39,844 nucleotides of DNA. It comes from Phycisphaerae bacterium (GTDB lineage Bacteria; Planctomycetota; Phycisphaerae; UBA1845). Under the pieces are notes generated by a model. It was not told the DNA's origin. It did no database searches and saw only the letters and a list, made by a program, of their open reading frames with translations. The stretch covers positions 8,607-48,450 of the forward strand of contig JAJVHU010000032.1 in the NCBI GenBank assembly GCA_022072505.1. The letters are read 5' to 3'. Position 1 is the first letter of the stretch; every line of letters begins with the position of its first letter. A program made the translations under genes and the position numbers. Positions 7,007-15,751 of the stretch are shown piece after piece.

Positions 7007-7399
7007 TTACTCGGGGAACACCGGGATCGGATCGCCGTCGGCGCTGACGGCGACGAACACGACTTCCCCCTCGGTGACCTGGAGGATGACGTCCGGCTCG
7101 CTGCGGCGCTGGGCCCAGACCGCGACGTGAATCTGGATCGACGAGCGTCCGGCGCGGACGGTGCGCGCGGTGAGCGTGACGATGTCGCCGACATAGACGG
7201 GCTTGTGAAACTCGACCTTGTGAAAGGAGACGGTGACGTAGCGGTGGTAGGCCTGGCGGCAGGCTTCGACGTAGGCGGCCTGGTCCATCAGGGAGAGGAT
7301 GACGCCTCCGAAGATCGTGCCTTCCCCGTTGGTGTCGCGGGGCATCATGACGGTCTTGATGGCGGGCTGGTCGGTCGGCGGTTTAATTCGCGGGTCCAT
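7007..7399 (-). CDS. YciA-type acyl-CoA thioesterase (hotdog fold)
   Basis: Hydrolyses acyl-CoA thioesters in the cytoplasm. The protein has 130 residues, the usual size for a single hotdog domain of the YciA/ACOT group. The N-terminal signature is MMPRDTNGEGTIFGGVILS followed by LMDQAA, with the conserved catalytic Asp in MDQAA. After it come FHKVEFHKPVYVGDIV and the C-terminal strand VTEGEVVFVAV, all typical of the family. ATG 7399 is the only good start, with GGGAAG nine bases upstream. The gene is alone on the minus strand between the cytochrome operon and the short lipoprotein. The exact acyl-chain preference cannot be read from sequence. Confidence 0.9.
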   Translation of the reverse strand: MDPRIKPPTDQPAIKTVMMPRDTNGEGTIFGGVILSLMDQAAYVEACRQAYHRYVTVSFHKVEFHKPVYVGDIVTLTARTVRAGRSSIQIHVAVWAQRRSEPDVILQVTEGEVVFVAVSADGDPIPVFPE

Positions 7400-7492
7400 C
7401 TCGTCGGTCTTCCCTGCGGCGCGGTCAGGTGCGCGGCGTCGAGGAGAAGCATATCGAGGCGGACCGGTTGGCGCAAGAGAGGCAGGGGCGGT

Positions 7493-7520
7493 TTGACGCT
7501 ACCGCACGCGCATCTACACT
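7493..7520 (+). promoter_or_regulatory. Putative sigma-70-like promoter of the short lipoprotein gene
   Basis: TTGACG (7493-7498), 16-base spacer, TACACT (7515-7520). The -35 box has five of six consensus bases and the -10 box four of six. It ends 100 bases before ATG 7620. A candidate with the same TTGACG box precedes the next gene. Confidence 0.42.
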
Positions 7521-7619
7521 GGGCGCTGCCCGGGCAGGCGCGGTGCGGAAGGGGCTCCGTCGGGGCGGAAACGCGAATTCCGCGCGGGAACCCGGTTTTT
7601 TGACAAGGGGGTCGAAGAC

Positions 7620-7787
7620 ATGCGCGGACAGTGGATGCGGTTGTTGCAGCGCGTGACGCTGCTGGCGGCAGGGGCGAGCGTGCTTCAGGTCGGCGGGTGC
7701 AACAGCACGACGGCGCTGGAGTTCCTTCAGACGGTTTTCCTCGGCGTCTCGGCGGCCGGGGCGTACGCAATCCTTCAGAATATCTGA
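7620..7787 (+). CDS. Short lipoprotein of 55 residues
   Basis: ATG 7620 follows GGGGG by about eight bases and opens a frame of 55 residues ending with TGA at 7787. The protein begins MRGQWMRLLQRVTLLAAG and has the lipobox VGGC at residues 24-27, so the mature part is only about 29 residues (CNSTTALEF to the final LQNI) and is mostly hydrophobic. Its position between a plausible promoter and the HEAT-repeat gene supports it being real. Planctomycete genomes often hold such very short lipoproteins, but I do not recognise a named family and give no function. Confidence 0.6.
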   Translation: MRGQWMRLLQRVTLLAAGASVLQVGGCNSTTALEFLQTVFLGVSAAGAYAILQNI

Positions 7788-7845
7788 GGTTGAGCGACGG
7801 CGGGCTTCCGGCGGCTGCCGTGGGGGATCCCGCCTCCGCGGCGCG

Positions 7846-7875
7846 TTGACGGGTCGCGCGTTTCACGCTTATGCT
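7846..7875 (+). promoter_or_regulatory. Putative sigma-70-like promoter of the HEAT-repeat gene
   Basis: TTGACG (7846-7851), 18-base spacer, TATGCT (7870-7875). The -35 box matches five of six and the -10 box four of six consensus bases. It lies 117 bases upstream of ATG 7993, in the 205-base gap after the short lipoprotein. Confidence 0.45.
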
Positions 7876-7992
7876 GCGCCGCTTTGATATTTTTCATCCG
7901 TCACGATCCGGGCGAGGGTTTGCAGGACGGTCGAGCCCAGGAGACATCCGCGAAGGAGCGCTGAGGCTTGATGAAAGAGTTGGGAGACATTG

Positions 7993-10278
7993 ATGCAAGG
8001 CCGGGTACGTAATCTCGGGAGTGATTCCCTGGTGGCGCGTGTGTCGATCGTTCCCGTGCTCGTCACGTTGATGACGAGTCTGATTCCGGGACGGCTGGTT
8101 CTTGCGCAGGATTCCGCCGGCGCTGCGCCGGATCCGGCGACGACGGTGTCGGAAGGTTCGTCGGTCGAATCCTTGTTCGTGGACTTTCTGCATTACGCGA
8201 CGCTGGGCCGGTTCACGGCGGCGAACGCGCATGCGGAAGCTCTGCTGAATCATCCGAATCTGGATCCGCGCGAGGTGCTTGCGCTGGCGACGAGCCGCGC
8301 CCGAGCCGTCCAGACCCTTCAGATCCTCGTCGCGAATTCGACGGTGGGTTCGAACGCGGCGCGGGTGCTGGAGCTGATCGAGGAGGGGCAGCGGCTGGAG
8401 CGGAAGGACGAGCAGCGCATCCTCAACAATATCAACCTCCTGGGGGGCGACCCGCAGCAGGAGTTCGACGCGACGCGGCATCTGGTGGAGTCCGGGGAGT
8501 ACGCCGTGCCTCTGATGGTGTCGGCGCTGCTGGACGAGGGCCGGGCCCGCCTTCACCGGCGGATTCTGACGGCGCTGCCGAAACTGGGGCGCGGGGCGGT
8601 CGGTCCGCTGGTGATGGCGTTGAACACGACGCGCGAAGACGTGCGGATCGAAGTCGTGCGTGTGCTGGGGGAGATCGGGTACGTGCAGGCGACGCCGTAT
8701 CTGATGAAACTTGCCGGTCAGGCGAACGTGGCGGACGCCACGCGGCAGGCCGCGAACGACGCGATCGGGCGGATCGCGGCGCAATCGGGGCGTGCTGCGC
8801 CAGCCTCGGCTTCGAGCGGCTTTTTCGAGCTTGCGGATCGGTATTACGCGGAGGATGCGGGGGTTGCGGCGGACTCCCGGGAACCGACGGCCAACATCTG
8901 GTACTGGAACGCGAGCGAGAACCGGATCGAGAAGATCGAGGTCGAGACGGGCATTTTCGGGCAAGTGATGGCGATGCGGTGCGCCGAGGAGGCGCTCCAG
9001 CTTCAACCGGATCAGACCGAGGCGATCGCGTTGTGGCTGGCGGCGAACATCCGACGCGAAGGCCGGCTGGGGATGAACGTGGAGAGCGGCGACCCCGGGG
9101 AGGCCGGGCGTCCGGACGGGACGAGACCGGCGGAGTTTCCGCGAGCGCTTTACTTCACGCAGGCGGCGGGTCCGAGGTATGCGCACATGATCCTCGACCG
9201 GGCGGTGCGGGACCGGGATTCGGCGGTGGCGCTGGGCGCGATCGAGGCGCTGCGGCTGACGGCGGGAGCGTCGTCCCTGACCGGTTCGGAGTCGTACAAG
9301 CAGCCGCTGGTTCAGGCGCTGCAGTTTCCCGACGTGCTGGTGCGGATTCGCGCGGCGCTGGCGCTGGGCGCCGCATTGCCGACGCAGAGCTTCGTGGACA
9401 GTGACCGGGTGATCCCGGTGCTTTCGGAGGCGCTGGCGTTGTCGGGGCGGGTGAAAGTGCTGGTCGTCGCGCCGTCGGAGGAGATGCTCAACCGCGTGAC
9501 GGGCGGCTTGCGCTCGGGGGACTGCGAAGCGATCGGTGAAAAAGGGTTCTTCACGGGGATGTCGCGGGCCCGGCGGGAATTCGAACATCTCGGCGGGGTG
9601 TTCCTCTCGACGGGGATGTCCGAGCCTGATCTGGCCGGCGCGATGGCGGAGCTTCGCCGGGAGTTCGCGTTCAGTCAGACGCCGGTGGTGATCCTGACGG
9701 CGCCGGAACATCGCCAGGCGGCGGAGGATGCGGCTGGCGGCGACGCTTATTGCGAACTTGTCGAGGACGGCGCGGAGGGTGCGGCGCTCCTTGCGGCGCT
9801 GGCGAACATCCGGTCGCGGACGTCGCAAAAGGCGCTCAGCGCGGATGAGGCGTTCGGTCTGGCGCTTCAGGCGGCGCAGACGCTGGAGATGATCGCGGGG
9901 TTCGGCCGGACGGTGTACGACTTTCCGCGAGCCGAGCCTGCGTTGATCGGGGCGCTGGCGTCCGGTCGGGAGGAGCTTCAGACGTTGTGCGCGTCGGTGC
10001 TGGGGCAGGTTCCGTCGGCGTCGGCTCAACGGTCGATCGCGCACGTGGCGCTGGAGGAAGCTCGCAGCGAGTCCTTGCGGGTGGCGGCGTTCGCCGCGTT
10101 GGCCCGGTCTGCCCGGAACTTCGGAAATCAACTCGAACCGGACCAGGTGACACGGTTGCTGGAGGTGGCGCGGTCGTCGAACCTGACGCTGCGGACGGCG
10201 TCGAGCCGGGCGCTGGGGGCGCTGAACCTGGCGGACAATCAGGCGAGCGCGATCATCCGGGGCGTGTCACGGGGTTGA
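7993..10278 (+). CDS. Exported HEAT-repeat protein with an embedded degenerate receiver-like domain
   Basis: 761 residues. ATG 7993 has GGGAG six bases upstream; the TTG immediately before it is less likely. A signal peptide (VSIVPVLVTLMTSLIPGRLVLAQ) precedes a helical N-region. Residues of about 170-245 form HEAT-type alpha-helical repeats (VPLMVSALLDEG, VGPLVMALNTTREDVR, ATPYLMKLAGQ), and more follow around 430-465 and 650-755. Residues of about 487-608 look like a CheY-type alternating fold: VKVLVVAPSEE as strand 1, then a GVFLSTGMSEPD segment, PVVILTA as strand 4 and CELVEDG as strand 5. The acidic pair, the phospho-acceptor Asp and the conserved Lys are all missing, so it would be a pseudo-receiver in an exported protein. 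No partner is obvious; purM follows after 57 bases. Confidence 0.75.
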   Translation: MQGRVRNLGSDSLVARVSIVPVLVTLMTSLIPGRLVLAQDSAGAAPDPATTVSEGSSVESLFVDFLHYATLGRFTAANAHAEALLNHPNLDPREVLALATSRARAVQTLQILVANSTVGSNAARVLELIEEGQRLERKDEQRILNNINLLGGDPQQEFDATRHLVESGEYAVPLMVSALLDEGRARLHRRILTALPKLGRGAVGPLVMALNTTREDVRIEVVRVLGEIGYVQATPYLMKLAGQANVADATRQAANDAIGRIAAQSGRAAPASASSGFFELADRYYAEDAGVAADSREPTANIWYWNASENRIEKIEVETGIFGQVMAMRCAEEALQLQPDQTEAIALWLAANIRREGRLGMNVESGDPGEAGRPDGTRPAEFPRALYFTQAAGPRYAHMILDRAVRDRDSAVALGAIEALRLTAGASSLTGSESYKQPLVQALQFPDVLVRIRAALALGAALPTQSFVDSDRVIPVLSEALALSGRVKVLVVAPSEEMLNRVTGGLRSGDCEAIGEKGFFTGMSRARREFEHLGGVFLSTGMSEPDLAGAMAELRREFAFSQTPVVILTAPEHRQAAEDAAGGDAYCELVEDGAEGAALLAALANIRSRTSQKALSADEAFGLALQAAQTLEMIAGFGRTVYDFPRAEPALIGALASGREELQTLCASVLGQVPSASAQRSIAHVALEEARSESLRVAAFAALARSARNFGNQLEPDQVTRLLEVARSSNLTLRTASSRALGALNLADNQASAIIRGVSRG

Positions 10279-10335
10279 TCCGTCGGCAGGAGCGGGTCGC
10301 GCCGGAAGCGGCGGGGGCGCAGGAGGTCCGTCGTC

Positions 10336-11394
10336 ATGCCGTCCCTGACGTATAAGGAGGCGGGGGTCAGCATCGCCGCCAACGCGCGGTGGGTGGATGC
10401 GATCCGCGCGTGCATGACCGCGACGTATGACCCGCGGGTCATGAACCGCCACAACGCCTTCGCCGGTCTGTACCGCCTCGACTACGACGAGCAGCTTTTC
10501 CGAAGAAACTACCGGAAACCGGTGCTGGTCGCCTGCGCCGACGGGGTGGGGACCAAGGTGCTGCTTGCGCTTCAACTCGGGCGGCTTTCGACGCTGGGCA
10601 TCGACCTGGTGGCGATGAACGTGAACGACCTGATCACCTGCGGCGCCGAGCCGCTTTTTTTCCTCGACTATCTGGCGGTGCATGAGCTTTCTCCCCCGAG
10701 ACTGCTGACGCTGATTGAAGGCGTTGCGGAGGGCTGCCGCCAGGCCGGATGCGCCCTGCTGGGCGGCGAGACGGCCGAGATGCCGGATGTTTACCGGCGG
10801 GGCGACATCGACCTGGCGGGGTTTGCGGTGGGCGTGGTCGAGTTCGATCGGGTCATTGACGGGCGTCGGATCGAGGTGGGGGACGTGTTGATCGGTCTGC
10901 CGTCAAGCGGGATCCACTCCAACGGGTACACGCTCGTGCGAAAGCTGATCGAGAAGGCCCGCTGCGACCTTTCCGCGCCGCTGGAGGGCGGAACAGGCAC
11001 GATCGGGGAAGCCTTGCTGGCGCCGACGCGCATTTATGTCCGGGCGGTGTCGGCGGTGCTGGAGGCGTTCGGACGGCGGCGCGTCGTGTCCGCGATGGCG
11101 CACATCACCGGGGGCGGACTTCGCGAAAACATCGCGAGACTCCTGCCGGGAAAGATGAACGCGGTCATTTCGCGGCGGGCGTGGCGGCCTCCGCCGGTCT
11201 TTGATTTTCTCCGGCGGCTGGGCGTGGCGCGCGGAGAGATGTTCAAGGTGTTCAACATGGGCGTCGGCTACGTGTTCGTGGTTCGCCCCCGCAACGCGCA
11301 GGGCGTGCTGCGCGCGCTGCGCGGCGTCGGGGAAGATCCGGTCGTGCTCGGCCGGATCGTCACCGGCAACGGGCGCGTCGTTCTTGAAGGTTGA
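10336..11394 (+). CDS. purM: Phosphoribosylformylglycinamidine cyclo-ligase (AIR synthetase)
   Basis: Converts FGAM with ATP to aminoimidazole ribonucleotide, the fifth step of purine synthesis, in the cytoplasm. The 352-residue length is normal. Family marks in order are YKEAGVSIAAN at the start, ACADGVGTKVLLA (substrate and ATP loop), GIDLVAMNVNDL, GAEPLFFLDYLA, LLGGETAEMP, GLPSSGIHSNGYTLVRK and ITGGGLRENIARLLP. ATG 10336 is preceded by AGGAGG about nine bases away. It follows the HEAT gene by 57 bases and may be co-transcribed with it; no other purine gene is near. It converges on the PQQ-propeller gene with three bases between stops. Confidence 0.96.
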   Translation: MPSLTYKEAGVSIAANARWVDAIRACMTATYDPRVMNRHNAFAGLYRLDYDEQLFRRNYRKPVLVACADGVGTKVLLALQLGRLSTLGIDLVAMNVNDLITCGAEPLFFLDYLAVHELSPPRLLTLIEGVAEGCRQAGCALLGGETAEMPDVYRRGDIDLAGFAVGVVEFDRVIDGRRIEVGDVLIGLPSSGIHSNGYTLVRKLIEKARCDLSAPLEGGTGTIGEALLAPTRIYVRAVSAVLEAFGRRRVVSAMAHITGGGLRENIARLLPGKMNAVISRRAWRPPPVFDFLRRLGVARGEMFKVFNMGVGYVFVVRPRNAQGVLRALRGVGEDPVVLGRIVTGNGRVVLEG

Positions 11395-11397
11395 ACG

Positions 11398-14300
11398 TCA
11401 GGGAGCAGGCGGCGCCGCGGGCGGGCGCTCGCCGTCCGCCCAGATGTGAAAGCGGTTGCCGGACTGCACCACGAGCGCGTGATCGATGATGCGGGCGTCG
11501 GTGAACTCGCGGACCCCCTCGAGCGTGAGCACGCCGCCTTCGCGCGGCAGAACCCCGCTGGCGTTGCGATGATCGTAGAAGAAGGCGCGGGAGGGGACCG
11601 CGCTGTCCTGCGGACGAACGTCGATGGCGGCGACGTAAGCGGACGTGACGGCGCGGTAAAAGAAATTCGGTCGTTCTTCCGGCGTCACGCCCTTCCAGAG
11701 CACCCGTCCCGAGAACCCGTCCAGGGCATGAACCGAGCGGGCGTCCGCCACGATGACGTTTCCGTCCTGAACCGTGATCGACATGCCCTCGTCTCCGCGC
11801 GGCATCAGCGGCGGCGTGCGCCAGGCTTCCCGCCCGTCGCTGAGATTGTACCGCGAGATCGATCGCCCGTCGGTCGTCACATAAAGACCGTCAACGTCGA
11901 CGGCGAGGGCGGCCTCTCGCACGCGCCCCGAGACGCTCGTCGTCCAGCGCGGAACGCCGAGGACGGGGTCGCAGGCGACGATCCGGTCGGCGCAGACGAG
12001 GAGGAGTTGTCCGTCAAACGTGGCGACGCGTCGCGAGACCGGACCGAAGGGATCGAGAGGGACGCTGCGCATCGACTCGTCGGGCGCCCAACGCAGCGCG
12101 TGAAGTCGAAGCTGATCGCGGACAGCCGCGGTGTAAGTCAGACGGTCGTCGCACACGGGCAAGTCGCCGACGGGGGGAGGCGCCAGGCGCGAACTCCACT
12201 GCGGACGCCCGTCGTCGATCGACAGGCACGCGGCTTCGCCGTCGTCGCGGATGCAGAGCAGCTCCCGCTCGCGGACCGCAAAGTGTACGAAAGGCGCGAG
12301 CCCCTCCCAGTCCCGGTCCGGGTTCCCCAGATCGGGAGGAACTTCGCCGAACGCCCAGAGAAGCCGTCCGTCCGCGGCGTTGACGGCTTCAACGCGGTGC
12401 GACCCGGCGAGAATCACCTGCGACGCGGCGACGAGGATCACCTGCGGCGCTCCGACGACCGGACGCGGAGAACTCCAGATCGCCCGACCCGACGCCGGGT
12501 CGTACGCCTGCACCGCGCCGGACGCCGCGACGAAGAAAGCCCGCTCGCGATCGCCGTCGCCGGTGAAGCGCGGGTGCAGGAGCGTCGGGTCATCCGCGAG
12601 GTCGAGGACGTGAGCCGGCCGCAGCGGGAGGACCAGTTCCGGGCGCGCCGGTTCGACGTGGCGGCGGGCGTCGGCGAAGCGCTCCCGGTACTGAGCAAAC
12701 GTGAGGCGCTCAGCGTCGACGGGGACGGTCGCCGAGGGAAACTCACGTACGCCGCGGGTGAGCCAGCCGTAAACCTGGGTTCGTTTGCCCGCGCGGTCGA
12801 GCGCGACGGCGATCCGGCGGATCGTGTCGACCGGGTCGGACAGGTCGGGGTAGCGGTAGTAGGCGTCGATGTAACGACGGGCCGCATCCTCGTGTTTTCC
12901 GGCGCTGAGCAGAAGATCGCCGGACAGGAGCGTCGCCTCGGCGGCGGCACGGGCGTTGGGATACGTGTCGATGACGGCGTCGATCGCGGCGAGATCGGAC
13001 GCGGCGCGGGCGGTTTGAAGGGTGCGGCGCGCCTGCTCCTCGAAGGGTGCGTAGACCTCGCGTCCCCTTGCGGTGAGGATCCGGTTGATCGCGGTCATTG
13101 CGACCCGGCCCGCCCTCGGAGGCAGCGGTCCGGAATGCGCCAGCGCGACCTCCCTTAAGGATCGGTCGGCGAGCACCTGCTGATACAGGTTGATGGCGCG
13201 AGCGGCATCGCCCTGCGTCTCGTACAATTCCGCGAATTTCAGGCGGTATTGCACGCCGGAGGCGGGGTCGTACGTCCAGACCGACGCGATCCGATGCCAC
13301 GCTTCGAGACGGTCGGGCGTGACCAGACCGGCGGAGGCGAAGCGCGACGCGACCGTCATTGTCGCGGCATAAAGCCGGCGGCGCAGCGCGTCATCCGCGG
13401 GGGGGGCGGCGGCGGCGCGGCGATCGGCCTCGATGAGGAGCGCCTCGGCGTCGGACCACGCCCGGTCGCGCAGGGCGACTTCAGCGAAATCCAGCGCTGC
13501 GGCGGGATCCTCAGGGTTGCGTTGCATCCGGTTGCGCAACTCCTCCCAGATGTCCTCTCGGCGCATGTAAGCGCTGAGCGAGCGATCGCCCGCGACAAGA
13601 AGGACGTCGCCCAGCGGCAACAGGTTCCCCCCGCCCCCGTCCGCGTCCCACGGACGGTCGGTCCGCGCGCCGGTTCGAAGGTCGAACGTTGAAAGGTGCA
13701 TTCCGGTGGGAACCAGCACCCGGTCCGAAAGCAGCGCCGGCCGCCCGAGCGGGTTTTGACCGTCGCCGAGGGACGTGGACCAGCGCAGTTCCTGGGCGCC
13801 GAGGTCGTAGGCGCACACCGCCGCGCCCGTTGTCACGACGAGCGAGTCCACAACGCCGACGAGACACTCCGCGTCGCTGAGTTGGGCGCGCGGAACTTGC
13901 GCCAGCGTGGATCCGTCCGCCGCGTTGAGCACGAGCAGCTCGTCCGCGTCCGAAGGCAGCACGACGATCCGGTCTCCGAGGCAGAAGGGCGGGGAGAAAG
14001 TCCACGCCGCGACGTCCTCGGAGCTTGGTCGCCCGGCGCGTGTGCGCTGTGCGGATTGCCCGTAAGCGCGCAGCCAGACCACGTCGCCCGTGATCTCCGA
14101 GATGGCGGCGATCGTGCCGAGCTGCGGACAGACGAATACCAGTCCGCGATCGGCGGCGAGGATCGAGTACGTGGCGCGACGGTAGCCGAACGACCCGGTG
14201 GACGCGCTGCCGACGTGGACGCGGGAGAGCAGCCGGCCGTCACGCGCGGCGAGGCGGTAGAGGTAAGCGTCCTCAAATCCGAAGGCGCGGCGGCGGCGGC

Positions 14301-15708
14301 CGAGGATGAACACCTGATCGCGCAGAATCAGCGGCGCGGCGTCGAACGTTACGTCCGAGTGCTCCCGACCGAACGAGGCGAGGGTGCGCAGCCAGCGAAG
14401 TCGGCCGCCGGCGTGATCGAGACACGCCAGCGCGCCGGGACCGGGCTGCGCCTCGGCGACAAAAGGCGTGTCGGAAGGCGTCGCGACGGCGGCGATCACG
14501 GCGCCCGCGTGGATTGCGGGGAGTTCCAGGGCGCCGGTCGGCGCTTCCGACAGGGCTGCGCCCGCCGTCATATCCCGGTCAGGCCACGTCCAGACCTTCG
14601 CCCCGGATCGGCGCTGGAACGCGATCAACTCGCCGGTGCGCTGGCGAACGACGAGTTCGTCGGAGGCGACGGGGATGCTGCGCAAACCCGCGGACCGCTC
14701 CAGCGGCGAGCGCCGTTGCGCTTCCTCTGGCGCGTCGGGGGGCGACCACGCCGCGGCGCTGAAGCCCTCATCCTCATGATGACGCCACAACAGACCCGGG
14801 TCCGAGACGTTGCATTCGCCGACCCGGGTTCGAGAGGGGCTTCCGCCCCACTGCGGCCAGTCCGTCGGATGCGGCGCGCAGGCATGAAGATCGGTGAACG
14901 CGCGTTCGATCTCGGTCAGGACATCGCGCGCGCGGCGATCCTCGCCCATCCAGCGCAGACCGGTCATCAACCCGGGATCGTCGATCTCAAGAAGCCTGCG
15001 GGCTTCGGCGGCATCGCCGGTCATTGCAAGAACCAGCGCGAGATGTCGGCGCCAGATCGCCTCGTAACGATCGCGATCCGGATGAAAGCGCAGCGCGTCC
15101 TCGTACACGCTTCGGGCGGACTCGAGGAGCCCGCGCTCGATCAGCCGCTGAGCCAACTCGTCCGTCGCTTTTCCGGCCTCGGTGGAAATGAAAAAGCGTT
15201 CGTAGGCGGCAAGCCAGCTTGCCGCGGCGTCCGGGCGCTCCGTTCCGAGTGCGGACAGCTCGGCGGTGGATTCGGCTTCGTACAACTGTCGCCAGGCGGA
15301 CACGCCTTCCGGCGGCCAGGAGGCCAGCGTCTGTCGCACCAACCGGCCGACGCTGGTGTAGGCGCCGGGGCGTCCGGTCGAGGCGACCATCGCGGCGTAG
15401 CGGGCGGACGCTTCGTGCAGCACTTCAGCGGCTTCGGTCCAGCGTCGGTTTCGGGCGAGGACTTGAGCCCGGGCGAGGGCGTCGCGGGACTCAAAGCTGT
15501 CGTTGACGTACACGTCGACGGAAACGGTGGATTCGGTCGGCGCGGTTTGAGACAACGCTCTGACACATGAGCGGTTCGTCCCCGCATGCGTCAGTAAAAA
15601 CGCGAGAAGATACGCACCCGCGCAAGCGCTCCGTCGCCGACGGACTGAGGCGCCGGCCGTCACGGAGCGACAACGCGGACGGGTGTGAGGGATTGCGGTT
15701 CTGAACAT
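11398..15708 (-). CDS. Very large exported PQQ-type beta-propeller / TPR protein
   Basis: 1436 residues, probably exported. I choose ATG 15708, 44 bases after the phosphorylase stop; a TTG at 15771 would overlap that gene. A long basic N-region (RRRRS) precedes the hydrophobic AGAYLLAFLLTHA. The order is: N-terminal TPR-like helices (ALARAQVLARNRRWTEAAEVLHEA, ESARSVYEDALRFHPD), a first PQQ/quinoprotein-like propeller starting at DWPQWGGSPSRTR, a central TPR block (AEVALRDRAWSDAEALLIEA, INLYQQVLADRS, HEDAARRYIDAYYRYPD), and a second propeller to the end (AYDPASGRAIWS, VEAVNAADGRLLWAFGE, ALDGFSGRVLWKG). The xxxDGxxLW pattern is the blade mark of BamB/quinoprotein repeats. No enzymatic site is evident. 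It is the last gene of the serA-rsmG-phosphorylase operon. A scaffold role is a guess. Confidence 0.85.
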   Translation of the reverse strand: MFRTAIPHTRPRCRSVTAGASVRRRRSACAGAYLLAFLLTHAGTNRSCVRALSQTAPTESTVSVDVYVNDSFESRDALARAQVLARNRRWTEAAEVLHEASARYAAMVASTGRPGAYTSVGRLVRQTLASWPPEGVSAWRQLYEAESTAELSALGTERPDAAASWLAAYERFFISTEAGKATDELAQRLIERGLLESARSVYEDALRFHPDRDRYEAIWRRHLALVLAMTGDAAEARRLLEIDDPGLMTGLRWMGEDRRARDVLTEIERAFTDLHACAPHPTDWPQWGGSPSRTRVGECNVSDPGLLWRHHEDEGFSAAAWSPPDAPEEAQRRSPLERSAGLRSIPVASDELVVRQRTGELIAFQRRSGAKVWTWPDRDMTAGAALSEAPTGALELPAIHAGAVIAAVATPSDTPFVAEAQPGPGALACLDHAGGRLRWLRTLASFGREHSDVTFDAAPLILRDQVFILGRRRRAFGFEDAYLYRLAARDGRLLSRVHVGSASTGSFGYRRATYSILAADRGLVFVCPQLGTIAAISEITGDVVWLRAYGQSAQRTRAGRPSSEDVAAWTFSPPFCLGDRIVVLPSDADELLVLNAADGSTLAQVPRAQLSDAECLVGVVDSLVVTTGAAVCAYDLGAQELRWSTSLGDGQNPLGRPALLSDRVLVPTGMHLSTFDLRTGARTDRPWDADGGGGNLLPLGDVLLVAGDRSLSAYMRREDIWEELRNRMQRNPEDPAAALDFAEVALRDRAWSDAEALLIEADRRAAAAPPADDALRRRLYAATMTVASRFASAGLVTPDRLEAWHRIASVWTYDPASGVQYRLKFAELYETQGDAARAINLYQQVLADRSLREVALAHSGPLPPRAGRVAMTAINRILTARGREVYAPFEEQARRTLQTARAASDLAAIDAVIDTYPNARAAAEATLLSGDLLLSAGKHEDAARRYIDAYYRYPDLSDPVDTIRRIAVALDRAGKRTQVYGWLTRGVREFPSATVPVDAERLTFAQYRERFADARRHVEPARPELVLPLRPAHVLDLADDPTLLHPRFTGDGDRERAFFVAASGAVQAYDPASGRAIWSSPRPVVGAPQVILVAASQVILAGSHRVEAVNAADGRLLWAFGEVPPDLGNPDRDWEGLAPFVHFAVRERELLCIRDDGEAACLSIDDGRPQWSSRLAPPPVGDLPVCDDRLTYTAAVRDQLRLHALRWAPDESMRSVPLDPFGPVSRRVATFDGQLLLVCADRIVACDPVLGVPRWTTSVSGRVREAALAVDVDGLYVTTDGRSISRYNLSDGREAWRTPPLMPRGDEGMSITVQDGNVIVADARSVHALDGFSGRVLWKGVTPEERPNFFYRAVTSAYVAAIDVRPQDSAVPSRAFFYDHRNASGVLPREGGVLTLEGVREFTDARIIDHALVVQSGNRFHIWADGERPPAAPPAP

Positions 15709-15751
15709 GATTCCGAGATTCCGACGGCGATCGCCACCTGCGTCGAGGACG

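Noticed and set aside
7894..10131. 745-residue minus-strand frame opposite the HEAT gene
   Set aside because: The translation is Arg-rich without any motif, while the plus strand encodes a signal peptide and regular helical repeats.
11446..15570. Long plus-strand frames opposite the PQQ-propeller gene
   Set aside because: The minus strand gives clear propeller blade motifs and TPR helices; the plus translations are Arg/Gly-rich and unrelated to known folds.
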